A stretch of DNA of 64,000 nucleotides, taken from Vibrio celticus (GTDB lineage Bacteria; Pseudomonadota; Gammaproteobacteria; Enterobacterales; Vibrionaceae). Each line of letters starts with the position of its first letter. Position 1 is the first letter of the stretch. Made by a program: the position numbers and the translations under genes. The stretch is taken from contig NZ_AP025463.1 in assembly GCF_024347335.1 (NCBI RefSeq), forward strand, positions 1,240,001 to 1,304,000, written 5' to 3'. Positions 1 to 8,439 of this stretch are shown in pieces. Under the pieces are notes generated by a model. It made no database searches. It was not told the DNA's origin and saw only the letters and a program-made list of their open reading frames with translations.

Positions 1-2817
1 GTGAACTCTATTTCAAGCCGTGGCCTGTCTCAGGTAACGGTAACGATGAAGAATAACTATGGTCCGGACGATCTTCCGCAAATTTGGGATGAACTTCGCC
101 GAAAAGTGAATGATCTTAAGGTTGAACTGCCACCTGGGGTCAATGATCCTCAAGTCATTGATGACTTCGGTGACGTTTACGGGATCTTGCTTGCGGTGAC
201 GGGTGATGGTTATAGCTACAAAGAGCTGCTGGATTACATTGATTATCTAAGGCGAGAGCTGGAGTTGGTTGATGGGGTCAGTAAGGTCTCTGTTTCTGGT
301 CAACAACAAGAGCAAGTATTCATTGAGATATCGATGAAGCGGATAAGCTCCTTAGGTCTGTCTCCAAGCACGGTATTTAATCTTTTATCGACTCAAAATA
401 TTGTATCAAGTGCGGGTGCGGTAAGAATTGGCGACGAATACATTCGAATCCATCCAACGGGTGAGTTCCAGAATGTTGAACAGCTTGGTGATTTGATTCT
501 GACAGAAGGCGGCGCTCAAGGGCTTATCTATCTAAAAGATGTCGCTGATGTAACTCGTGGTTATGTTGAAGTTCCAAGTAATATCATTGGATATAACGGC
601 AAGCTCGCACTCAACCTTGGTGTCTCTTTTGCGCAAGGCGTAAATGTGGTTGCCGTGGGTGAAACGTTTGACCGACGACTTGCTGAACTTAAATACCAAC
701 AACCCGTCGGTATCGACATTTCAGAGGTTTATAACCAACCTAAAGAGGTGAACAAGTCGGTAAGCGGATTTGTGGTGAGTTTAGGGCAGGCGGTTGCGAT
801 CGTAATCGTGGTGTTACTGTTCTTCATGGGACTACGGTCGGGACTGTTGATTGGCTTGATATTGTTGTTGACCGTTTTTGGTACCTTCATTTTCATGCAG
901 TACTTCAAAATCGATCTTCAACGTATTTCACTGGGCGCGTTGGTTATTGCCTTGGGGATGCTGGTGGATAATGCCATTGTGGTGGTGGAGGGGATATTGA
1001 TCGGCACGCAGAAGGGACGAACCCGGATGCAGGCCGCCACTGATATCGTGACCCAAACCAAATGGCCACTGCTTGGAGCAACGGTGATTGCGGTCACCGC
1101 GTTTGCTCCAATTGGTTTGTCTGAAGATTCAACGGGCGAATACTGTGGCACCTTGTTTACGGTGCTATTGATTTCATTGATGCTGAGTTGGTTTACTGCT
1201 ATCTCGATCACGCCGTTTTTTGCAGATATCTTCTTCAGAGGACAGAAGGTTGATCCCAATAATGACGGCAAAGACCCATACAACGGGATGGTTTTTGTTA
1301 TCTATAAAAACTTCCTTGAGTTCTGTATGAAACGCGCGTGGTTAACCATGATCGTTCTGGTGATTGGTTTAGGTGCGAGTGTGTACGGTTTTGGTTTCGT
1401 TAAGCAAGCCTTCTTCCCGTCTTCAACCACACCTATGTTCCAAGTGGATGTGTGGATGCCGGAAGGTACCGATATTCGAGCGACCAATACCAAGCTTAAA
1501 GTGCTTGAAAGTTGGCTAGCAGAGCAGGACGAAGTTGAACATATCACGACAACGGCGGGTAAAGGCCTGCAACGTTTCATGCTGACTTATGCGCCAGAGA
1601 AAAGTTATAGTGCTTACGGCGAGATAACGGTTCGTGTGAAGAGCTACGAAGTACTTGAAGGGCTAATGAAACGCTTCCGTGATCATGTAAATGGTCAGTT
1701 CCCAGAGATCGACTACAAGCTTAAACAGATCGAATTAGGTCCTGGTGGCGGTGCGAAAATTGAAGCGCGAATTGTGGGTTCTGATCCAACGGTTTTACGT
1801 TCAATCGCTGCTCAAGTGATGGACATTATGCGAGCTGATGAAGGCGCGTTTAACGTTCGTCACGATTGGCGTGAAAGAACTAAGGTATTAGAGCCTCAGT
1901 TCAATGAAAGCCAAGCGCGTCGTTATGGTATTACCAAATCTGACGTTGATGACTTCCTTGCAATGTCTTTCTCTGGTAAGTCGATTGGTGTGTATCGTGA
2001 TGGTACTACGCTGATGCCTATTGTGGCTCGTTTACCTGAAGATGAGCGAATTGATATTCGCAACATCGAAGGTATGAAGATTTGGAGTCCGGCATTAAGC
2101 GAATACATTCCGTTGCAGCAAGTGACGCTTGGCTACGAATTAGAATGGGAAGATCCACTTATCATCCGTAAGAACCGTAAGCGCATGCTGACGGTAATGG
2201 CCGACAACGACCTATTGGGTGAAGAAACGGCTTCGACGTTACAGAAACGCTTACAGCCACAAATCGAAGCGATTGAGATGCCACCAGGTTATTCGTTGGA
2301 GTGGGGTGGTGAATATGAGTCATCTGCTGATGCACAAGCGTCACTGTTTACCACTATGCCGATGGGGTACCTGTTCATGTTCTTGATTACCGTGTTCTTG
2401 TTCAACTCGGTCAAAGAGCCGCTGATTGTTTGGCTAACGGTTCCATTAGCGCTAATCGGGGTAACGACAGGCTTATTAGCCTTGAATACACCATTTGGTT
2501 TTATGGCATTGCTAGGCTTCTTGAGTTTATCCGGGATGCTTCTTAAGAACGGTATCGTATTGCTTGATCAAATTGAGATTGAAATTAAATCAGGTAAAGA
2601 CCCTTATGTTGCGGTAGTTGATGCAGCATTGAGTCGTGTTCGTCCAGTATGTATGGCAGCGATTACAACGATTCTAGGTATGATCCCGTTACTGCCTGAT
2701 ATCTTCTTCAAGCCGATGGCGGTAACCATTATGTTTGGTTTAGGCTTTGCTACTGTACTCACGCTAATCGTAGTACCTGTGCTGTACCGTTTATTCCATA
2801 AAATTGAAGTGGCTTAA
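1..2817 (+). CDS. RND efflux transporter permease, 5' end missing
   Basis: Inner-membrane proton-driven drug/solute exporter of the AcrB-like RND superfamily. It would work with a periplasmic adaptor and an outer-membrane channel, which presumably lie upstream of the window. The visible 938 residues begin inside the first periplasmic domain, so about 80-100 residues are missing and the GTG at base 1 is not the real start. The TM4 region carries GMLVDNAIVVVE (about residue 320), with Asp-Asn where AcrB has Asp-Asp. The TM10 lysine is present in SGMLLKNGIVLLDQ (about residue 845). The sequence ends with the usual last membrane helices. A strong terminator follows. The substrate cannot be inferred. 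Confidence 0.93.
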   Translation: MNSISSRGLSQVTVTMKNNYGPDDLPQIWDELRRKVNDLKVELPPGVNDPQVIDDFGDVYGILLAVTGDGYSYKELLDYIDYLRRELELVDGVSKVSVSGQQQEQVFIEISMKRISSLGLSPSTVFNLLSTQNIVSSAGAVRIGDEYIRIHPTGEFQNVEQLGDLILTEGGAQGLIYLKDVADVTRGYVEVPSNIIGYNGKLALNLGVSFAQGVNVVAVGETFDRRLAELKYQQPVGIDISEVYNQPKEVNKSVSGFVVSLGQAVAIVIVVLLFFMGLRSGLLIGLILLLTVFGTFIFMQYFKIDLQRISLGALVIALGMLVDNAIVVVEGILIGTQKGRTRMQAATDIVTQTKWPLLGATVIAVTAFAPIGLSEDSTGEYCGTLFTVLLISLMLSWFTAISITPFFADIFFRGQKVDPNNDGKDPYNGMVFVIYKNFLEFCMKRAWLTMIVLVIGLGASVYGFGFVKQAFFPSSTTPMFQVDVWMPEGTDIRATNTKLKVLESWLAEQDEVEHITTTAGKGLQRFMLTYAPEKSYSAYGEITVRVKSYEVLEGLMKRFRDHVNGQFPEIDYKLKQIELGPGGGAKIEARIVGSDPTVLRSIAAQVMDIMRADEGAFNVRHDWRERTKVLEPQFNESQARRYGITKSDVDDFLAMSFSGKSIGVYRDGTTLMPIVARLPEDERIDIRNIEGMKIWSPALSEYIPLQQVTLGYELEWEDPLIIRKNRKRMLTVMADNDLLGEETASTLQKRLQPQIEAIEMPPGYSLEWGGEYESSADAQASLFTTMPMGYLFMFLITVFLFNSVKEPLIVWLTVPLALIGVTTGLLALNTPFGFMALLGFLSLSGMLLKNGIVLLDQIEIEIKSGKDPYVAVVDAALSRVRPVCMAAITTILGMIPLLPDIFFKPMAVTIMFGLGFATVLTLIVVPVLYRLFHKIEVA

Positions 2818-2834
2818 CGTCAACTGACCTTTGA

Positions 2835-2864
2835 AATAATGCCCCTAATTGGGGCATTATTTTT
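2835..2864 (+). terminator. Rho-independent terminator after the RND gene
   Basis: Stem AATGCCCC / GGGGCATT with a short loop and a following T run, 18 bases after the RND stop codon. It separates the pump operon from tag. Confidence 0.85.
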
Positions 2865-2895
2865 ATATACCGATTGATAAAAAGAGAATACAAAA

Positions 2896-3462
2896 ATGGA
2901 CGTAAATATATCAGATAGAACTTGTGCCTGGGCGCTTAAACATGAGCTCGAAAGGGAGTACCACGACGCAGAGTGGGGCGTGCCTGTTTATGATGACCAA
3001 GTTCTGTTTGAGTTCATTACTTTAGAAGGCGCTCAGGCGGGCCTAAGTTGGATTACGATCCTAAAAAAGCGTGAAGGGTATCGTGCCGCGTTCGATAATT
3101 ATGATCTCAACAAGTTAGCTGAGTTGAATGAAGACAACGTGCCGCACATCATTGAAAACTTCGATGTGGTTAAACACAAGGGCAAGATTGCCTCTGTATA
3201 CAACAATGCACGAGCAACGCTTGAATTACAGAAAGAGTTCGGATCTCTTTCTAATGCCTTATGGCAATTTGTCGATAATGAGGTGATCGTGAATCAATGG
3301 ACTGAGATGTCTCAAGTTCCCGCTTCTACCGAGCAATCTAAAGCGATGAGTAAGTTTTTAAAGAAGAGAGGCTTTAAGTTTGTAGGGGAAACAATCTGTT
3401 ACGCGTTCATGCAAGCGACAGGCATGGTTAATGATCACTTAGTCGGTTGTCGACATAAATAA
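2896..3462 (+). CDS. tag: DNA-3-methyladenine glycosylase I
   Basis: Base-excision repair enzyme that removes 3-methyladenine from alkylated DNA in the cytoplasm. The protein has 188 residues, the normal family length (E. coli Tag has 187). The zinc-snap residues are visible: Cys10 in TCAW and His23 in EYHDAEWGVP at the N-terminus, and the His/Cys pair in NDHLVGC at the C-terminus. The family block GAQAGLSWITILKKREGYRAAF (about residues 50-71) is intact. It is monocistronic, lying between the terminator of the RND gene and a palindromic region shared with the convergent metC gene. Confidence 0.95.
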   Translation: MDVNISDRTCAWALKHELEREYHDAEWGVPVYDDQVLFEFITLEGAQAGLSWITILKKREGYRAAFDNYDLNKLAELNEDNVPHIIENFDVVKHKGKIASVYNNARATLELQKEFGSLSNALWQFVDNEVIVNQWTEMSQVPASTEQSKAMSKFLKKRGFKFVGETICYAFMQATGMVNDHLVGCRHK

Positions 3463-3506
3463 AATATTATTTCTAACTCCGACTTATTGTCATGGGCGTT
3501 AAACAG

Positions 3507-3583
3507 AAAAAGGCAGCCAAATATCCTAATAAACATGCCACTCGCTCTTAAGCGAGTGGCATTAAGGAATACCCTGCCTTTTT
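3507..3583. terminator. Nested palindromes between convergent tag and metC
   Basis: The outer arms are AAAAAGGCAG (3507-3516) and CTGCCTTTTT (3574-3583). They enclose a separate perfect hairpin at 3535-3562 with stem ATGCCACTCGCTC... / ...GCGAGTGGCAT. The outer arms end in A and T runs, so the structure could terminate transcription in both directions. Confidence 0.65.
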
Positions 3584-3608
3584 GGTCTGAGTCTATTAAC
3601 GCTTTAAA

Positions 3609-4793
3609 TTAAACGAGCGCGTTGTAACGCTCTAATCCCGCTTCTAGGTCTGCAATCAGATCATCAACGTCTTCTAAGCCGATATGAACGCGGATCAAGG
3701 TACCTTCGAAGTTCGGATTCGCTACTGTTCTTAGGCTATCAAAACTGTTCGGTTCGTTCGCTAGAATCAAACTCTCAAAGCCGCCCCATGAGTAACCCAT
3801 ACTAAAGTGCGTCATACCATCAAGTAGATCTGTGGTTGCTTTTGTATTTGAGTTTTTCAGTACGAAAGAGAACAAGCCATTCCCGCCAGTGAAATCTCGC
3901 GTAAAGAACTCATGGCCAGGGCAAGACTCAAGTGCAGGGTGACGAACATGGTCAACCTCAGGGCGAGTTTCTAACCATTTTGCGACTTTCAAGCTGCTCT
4001 CTGCGTGTTGGCGTAGGCGAACATCAAGAGTACGAATACCACGTAGACCGAGGTAAGCGTCATCTGGCGAAACACATTGTCCCATCAAGTAGCTCTGTTC
4101 TCTCAGTTGGTCCCAACATTTTTCATTGGCTACCGCTGTCCCTAGCATCACATCAGAGTGACCAACGATGTATTTAGTCGCTGCTTGGATAGAGATATCA
4201 ACACCGAATTCAAACGGTGAGAAGTTAACACCGGCTGCCCATGTGTTGTCTAACATAACAATGATGTCATGTTCATGAGCAATACGCGCAAGCGTTGGAA
4301 TGTCTTGAACTTCCATGGTGACTGAACCCGGAGACTCGGTAAATAGAACCTTAGTGTTTGGCTTAATAAGGTCTTGGATGCCTTCACCAATCGTTGGCTC
4401 GTAGTAAGTCGTTTCTACGCCCATCTTCTTCATGATGGTGTCACAGAAATCACGCGTCGGTTCGTAGCATGTATCGACCATCAGAATATGGTCACCAGTT
4501 TCTACAAAAGAGAGGATGGCATTAGAAATGGCGGCCGTACCACAAGGGTAGAGCGCACAGCCAGCGCCGCCTTCCACTTCAACCATGGCATCTTGGAAAG
4601 CGAAATGAGTGTTGGTTCCACGACGTCCGTAAAAAAGCGTTTTGTTAGCGCGATTAATCGTAGCCTTGCGCTTTTCTTCTACTGAGTTGAACACGACAGT
4701 TGAAGCGCGCTGCACTGGTGGGTTAACGACACCATTGGTCCACTTCTTATCACGACCTGCAGTGATCAGCTTAGTGGTTTTGTTCTCGGACAT
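3609..4793 (-). CDS. metC: Cystathionine beta-lyase
   Basis: PLP-dependent enzyme of the Cys/Met metabolism family that splits cystathionine into homocysteine, pyruvate and ammonia in methionine synthesis. The protein has 394 residues, typical for MetC. The N-terminal substrate and PLP-phosphate region is seen in LFYGRRGTNTHFAFQ, and the Schiff-base lysine lies in SIQAATKYIVGHSDVMLG (about residue 210). YSWGGFESL and the ending IRVHIGLEDVDDLIADLE are typical of MetC rather than MetB. It appears to be transcribed alone. A perfect 16-bp inverted repeat lies about 100 bases upstream of its start. Confidence 0.93.
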   Translation of the reverse strand: MSENKTTKLITAGRDKKWTNGVVNPPVQRASTVVFNSVEEKRKATINRANKTLFYGRRGTNTHFAFQDAMVEVEGGAGCALYPCGTAAISNAILSFVETGDHILMVDTCYEPTRDFCDTIMKKMGVETTYYEPTIGEGIQDLIKPNTKVLFTESPGSVTMEVQDIPTLARIAHEHDIIVMLDNTWAAGVNFSPFEFGVDISIQAATKYIVGHSDVMLGTAVANEKCWDQLREQSYLMGQCVSPDDAYLGLRGIRTLDVRLRQHAESSLKVAKWLETRPEVDHVRHPALESCPGHEFFTRDFTGGNGLFSFVLKNSNTKATTDLLDGMTHFSMGYSWGGFESLILANEPNSFDSLRTVANPNFEGTLIRVHIGLEDVDDLIADLEAGLERYNALV

Positions 4794-4890
4794 GCTGTGA
4801 ATTCCTTATCAATCGGTTATGTCCTATTTAAAACATGCCAATAGCCTTCAAAGCAAGAGTGAGGCGGGAGTTTTTATGCTTTTCTTTTGC

Positions 4891-4930
4891 TTTTTAACCT
4901 TTCACGTCGTTTATCGTGAAAGGTTAAAAA
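4891..4930. repeat. Perfect 16-bp inverted repeat upstream of metC
   Basis: Arms TTTTTAACCTTTCACG and CGTGAAAGGTTAAAAA are separated by 8 bases. It lies between the 3' end of cls and the 5' end of metC, both on the minus strand. The stem starts with T and ends with A on both strands, the reverse of a normal terminator, so the role is unclear. Confidence 0.8.
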
Positions 4931-4976
4931 TCAGATAGTCAGTGAGAGATGAGTCGGCATGGACCCATTGATTGGA

Positions 4977-6431
4977 TTACAGCAGTGGATTGAACAGATA
5001 GAACAATCTTTCGAAGAAGCGGTTACGCAGGTTTCTCTGCTCCCACTGCTCGAGTTCTACTGGGTGCGATGACTCGATGTAAGATTGCTGAAGTTCAGAT
5101 AGCTGCTGAGTGAAGTGCACATCGTCAACGGCTAGCGTCACTTCGAAGTTAAGCCATAAACTGCGCATGTCGATATTGACCGTTCCGATTAAACAAAACT
5201 CTTCATCAATCACTACTGACTTAGTGTGAAGAAGTCCACCGTAAAACTCGTAAATCTTCACGCCAGCTTCAAGCAGTTCAGTATAAAACGCGCGTGAGGC
5301 CCACTTAACCATCAATGAATCGTTGTTATGTGGGATGATCAGTTCTACGTTTACACCGCGTTGCGCTGTCATTTTGAGTGTTTCTAATAAATCGGCACTC
5401 GGTACAAAGTAGGGGGTTGTGATACGAACTGAATGGTTTGCTTGATTAATCGCAATGGTCAGAACTTGTAGGATCAAATATTCCGGCATGCCCGGGCCTG
5501 ATGGTACTACCTGAACAGGGTGATGCGTCATAACCTCTTCAACAGGACACTCTGGTAAATCAGGAAGGATTCGTTCACCTGTTTCCACTTCCCAATCCCA
5601 ACCATGAATGGCCGACAGCACATTAACGGTAGGGCCAGTTACACGAACCATTACGTCAATCCACTGACCCACACCTGAACTCTGTTTGAAGTGAGCAGGA
5701 TCAACCATGTTCATTGAACCGGTATAAGCAATGGTTTCATCAATCACAATGATTTTACGGTGCTGCCTTAGATCTAGGCGGCGTATCAAAATACGCCAAG
5801 GGCTAACCTCTAGTGCTTGTACAACTTGCACACCGGCGTCTTTCATCATTGAACGCCAGTGGCTTTTGAAAAAGCGTGGGCTACCTGCAGAGTCAAGCAA
5901 GACTTTAACATCCACGCCACGTTTCGCAGCTTGAATGAGTGCGGAAGCAACCGAATCCGTTAAGCCTCCAGGGTGCCAAATATAGAAAACCATCTTGATA
6001 CTGGTTTGGGCGTTTTCTATATCTTCAATAATTGCGTGTAAGATCTCATTGGGAGACGCTTGCAGTGAAAGTGTGTTTCCGCTGAGTGCAGGAATGCCCA
6101 TTCGATTATTACAAAGTTCATCGATCTTGTGGATAGGGGAGCCAACCTTTCCTGGCAGGTGGAGCTGGCAATCATCTAGTTTTCGGAACCAATCACCAAA
6201 CGGAGTAAACATGCGGTGAGCGCGCTCAGCCCTTTTTCTGCCTAGGTTTAGCTCTCCAAAAAGGAAGTAACAAGCGACACCTACAATTGGGATAATGTAG
6301 ATAACCATCAACCACGCGAGAGAAACGCTGACAGAGCGTCGTTTTAGTACGACACGGAAAGTCACACCGGCTACAAGCACCCAGTACAAAGCGACAGAGG
6401 CTAAAGTTAAAAAATGGTAGAGCTTTTCCAC
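4977..6431 (-). CDS. cls: Cardiolipin synthase (ClsA type)
   Basis: Inner-membrane phospholipase-D-superfamily enzyme that condenses two phosphatidylglycerols into cardiolipin and glycerol. The 484 residues match E. coli ClsA (486). Two N-terminal membrane segments (about residues 5-30 and 38-60) are followed by two HKD catalytic motifs: HRKIIVIDETIAYTGSMN near residue 225 and HTKSVVIDEEFCLIGTVN near residue 400. The start is a GTG at 6431 preceded only by a weak GAG. An ATG two bases further upstream is in another frame. The divergent upstream region is shared with a sodium-dependent transporter gene. Confidence 0.95.
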   Translation of the reverse strand: MEKLYHFLTLASVALYWVLVAGVTFRVVLKRRSVSVSLAWLMVIYIIPIVGVACYFLFGELNLGRKRAERAHRMFTPFGDWFRKLDDCQLHLPGKVGSPIHKIDELCNNRMGIPALSGNTLSLQASPNEILHAIIEDIENAQTSIKMVFYIWHPGGLTDSVASALIQAAKRGVDVKVLLDSAGSPRFFKSHWRSMMKDAGVQVVQALEVSPWRILIRRLDLRQHRKIIVIDETIAYTGSMNMVDPAHFKQSSGVGQWIDVMVRVTGPTVNVLSAIHGWDWEVETGERILPDLPECPVEEVMTHHPVQVVPSGPGMPEYLILQVLTIAINQANHSVRITTPYFVPSADLLETLKMTAQRGVNVELIIPHNNDSLMVKWASRAFYTELLEAGVKIYEFYGGLLHTKSVVIDEEFCLIGTVNIDMRSLWLNFEVTLAVDDVHFTQQLSELQQSYIESSHPVELEQWEQRNLRNRFFERLFYLFNPLL

Positions 6432-6798
6432 ATTGAATACTCGAAAAAAGAGACACTTAGATAATAATGCTATTTTGCGGATATGGGAATTTAAGGAATC
6501 AACTATTTACAAATTAGAGCTAAAGCTGTAAACAGGTAATAGTTGTTAAGTTTTGGTTAACTTAAGACGAAAACGATTGTTTTGTATGAAAAGGCGGCAT
6601 TTAACCATAAAAATTTACATTGGTAACGAAATATGTACGGTTCGGGCTTCCAATTTTATTCTTAAACTGGTTTACTTGCCAGATAACGAGCGTCAATCAA
6701 ATCTTTTAGGTGTGTAAATTTTTTTATACGCCTTATCTTTTAAAGACGCCACCCAAAGCAAAACACAACATCACATAACACAAAAGTTTGGAGTACAC
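6432..6798. other. Divergent intergenic region, cls / sodium transporter
   Basis: 367 AT-rich bases without a convincing gene. It must hold promoters for both flanking genes. A small palindrome (TTAAGTT/AACTTAA, 6546-6565) is the only clear symmetry. The transporter has a GGAG ribosome-binding site just before 6799. I cannot assign -35/-10 boxes with confidence. Confidence 0.5.
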
Positions 6799-8232
6799 GT
6801 GGCTACTAGTAATACAACCACAACACCCCGCGATACCTGGGGTTCGAAGTTAGGATTCGTAATGGCTGCAGCAGGTTCTGCTGTTGGTCTAGGTAACATT
6901 TGGAAATTCCCTTACACAGCAGGCGAAAGTGGCGGCGGTGCATTCGTTGCAATTTACCTGTTTTTTGTAATCTTCATCGGTTTCAGTGTAATGCTGACTG
7001 AATTTGCGATTGGCCGTCATACGCAAAAATCAGCAGTAGGTGCATTCAAAACAACTGACCGTCGTTGGACGTTCGCTGGTGTTATCGGCGTAGTCAGTGG
7101 TCTACTTATCATGGGTTTCTACCCTGTAGTTGGTGGCTGGTCTATCGCATACATCGGTAAGATTGCTGGTGGTCTACTAGATGCACCTGAAGCAATCGGT
7201 GACAGCTTCGGTGGCTTTATCTCAAACCCAGTTCAACCACTTATGTGGATGGGCTTATACCTACTACTTAACATTGTTATTGTTATGAAGGGTATCTCTG
7301 GTGGTATTGAGAAAGCGGGTAAGATCCTGATGCCACTTCTTTTCATTATCCTTATCGTGGTATCAATCAAAGGCATCATGCTTCCGGGCGCGATGGCTGG
7401 TCTTGAATTCCTATTCAGCCCTGATTTCTCTAAAGTAGACAGCGGTGTAATCCTAGCTGCACTAGGTCAAGCATTCTTCTCACTATCTCTTGGTATGGGT
7501 TGTATGTTGACTTACGGTTCTTACCTTAAGAAGAAAGAGAACCTAGTTCAAACTACGGCTATGGTTACGGCAATGGATACAGGTGTTGCTATCCTAGCTG
7601 GTGTTGCAATGTTCCCTGCAATGTTCGCATTCGGTATGGAGCCTGCAGCTGGTCCTGGTCTAGTATTCGTTGTTGTTCCTCAGCTATTCGCTGAAATGGG
7701 CGGCGTAGTTGGTCTTCTGTTCGCTCTAATGTTCTTCGTTGGTCTGAGTGTTGCGGCACTGACTTCTTCAGTATCTCTACTTGAAGTTGTGGTTTCTTAC
7801 CTAATCGATGAGAAAGGCATGAAGCGTGTGACTGCAGTACTGTCTGCAAGTGTAGTAATGGCGATTCTATGTATCTTCGCTTCTCTATCACTTGGTGGCT
7901 TCGGTCCTACACTGTTCGGTACTGGCGCATTCGACATCTTCGACCTACTAACTGATAAGATCTTCCTAGCCGTTGGCGGTATGTTGGTATGTATCTTCGC
8001 TGGTTGGAGACTAAACCGTGCTGACCTTGAGAAAGAAATCACTAACGACGGTGAAGTATCTTTCCCTCTATTCGGCCTATGGTACACACTAGTTAAGTAC
8101 ATCATCCCAGTAGCTATCGCTATCGTAGCGTTCATGGGTATCTCTTCTGGCTTCGACAGCGGTAAAGGTGCAATCATGCTACTAGGTATTGGTATTATTG
8201 CTGGCTCTGCGGTCATCTCTAAGAAGCTATAG
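6799..8232 (+). CDS. Sodium-dependent transporter, NSS/SNF family
   Basis: Inner-membrane sodium symporter of the neurotransmitter:sodium symporter family (LeuT fold), likely importing an amino acid or related solute. The protein has 477 residues with about 12 membrane segments. The N-terminal block WGSKLGFVMAAAGSAVGLGN (residues 10-29) is the family sodium/substrate site in TM1, and WKFPYTAGESGGGAFV follows it. The start is GTG at 6799 with GGAG about 8 bases upstream. The gene is followed by its own terminator. Codon choice looks strongly biased (CTA, GGT, GTA), as in well-expressed Vibrio genes. The substrate cannot be told from sequence. Confidence 0.92.
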   Translation: MATSNTTTTPRDTWGSKLGFVMAAAGSAVGLGNIWKFPYTAGESGGGAFVAIYLFFVIFIGFSVMLTEFAIGRHTQKSAVGAFKTTDRRWTFAGVIGVVSGLLIMGFYPVVGGWSIAYIGKIAGGLLDAPEAIGDSFGGFISNPVQPLMWMGLYLLLNIVIVMKGISGGIEKAGKILMPLLFIILIVVSIKGIMLPGAMAGLEFLFSPDFSKVDSGVILAALGQAFFSLSLGMGCMLTYGSYLKKKENLVQTTAMVTAMDTGVAILAGVAMFPAMFAFGMEPAAGPGLVFVVVPQLFAEMGGVVGLLFALMFFVGLSVAALTSSVSLLEVVVSYLIDEKGMKRVTAVLSASVVMAILCIFASLSLGGFGPTLFGTGAFDIFDLLTDKIFLAVGGMLVCIFAGWRLNRADLEKEITNDGEVSFPLFGLWYTLVKYIIPVAIAIVAFMGISSGFDSGKGAIMLLGIGIIAGSAVISKKL

Positions 8233-8287
8233 TTCTAAGAAACTAAAGCTCTTAGACGATACAATCGCGAGTTAAAGTAAGTTAAGA

Positions 8288-8316
8288 AACGGGAGCCATT
8301 GGCTCCCGTTTTTTTG
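8288..8316 (+). terminator. Rho-independent terminator after the sodium transporter
   Basis: Stem AACGGGAGCC / GGCTCCCGTT with a 3-base loop and a run of seven T. Confidence 0.9.
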
Positions 8317-8439
8317 TTTTAAATACTTAATTCTTATCGAAAAATAAAAGTTATGCATTCACTAAAGTTATCCGTTTGCTAGCCGATATATTTATTGGTT
8401 AGGGCTGTTCAGTCCGTATTTAATTTAGGTAGGTGTTGT

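Noticed and set aside
4891..4930. Calling the palindrome a terminator of cls
   Set aside because: The stem ends in A, not T, on both strands, so it lacks the U tract.
6226..6456. Minus-strand frame overlapping the cls start
   Set aside because: It is a shifted frame of the cardiolipin synthase gene with no family match.
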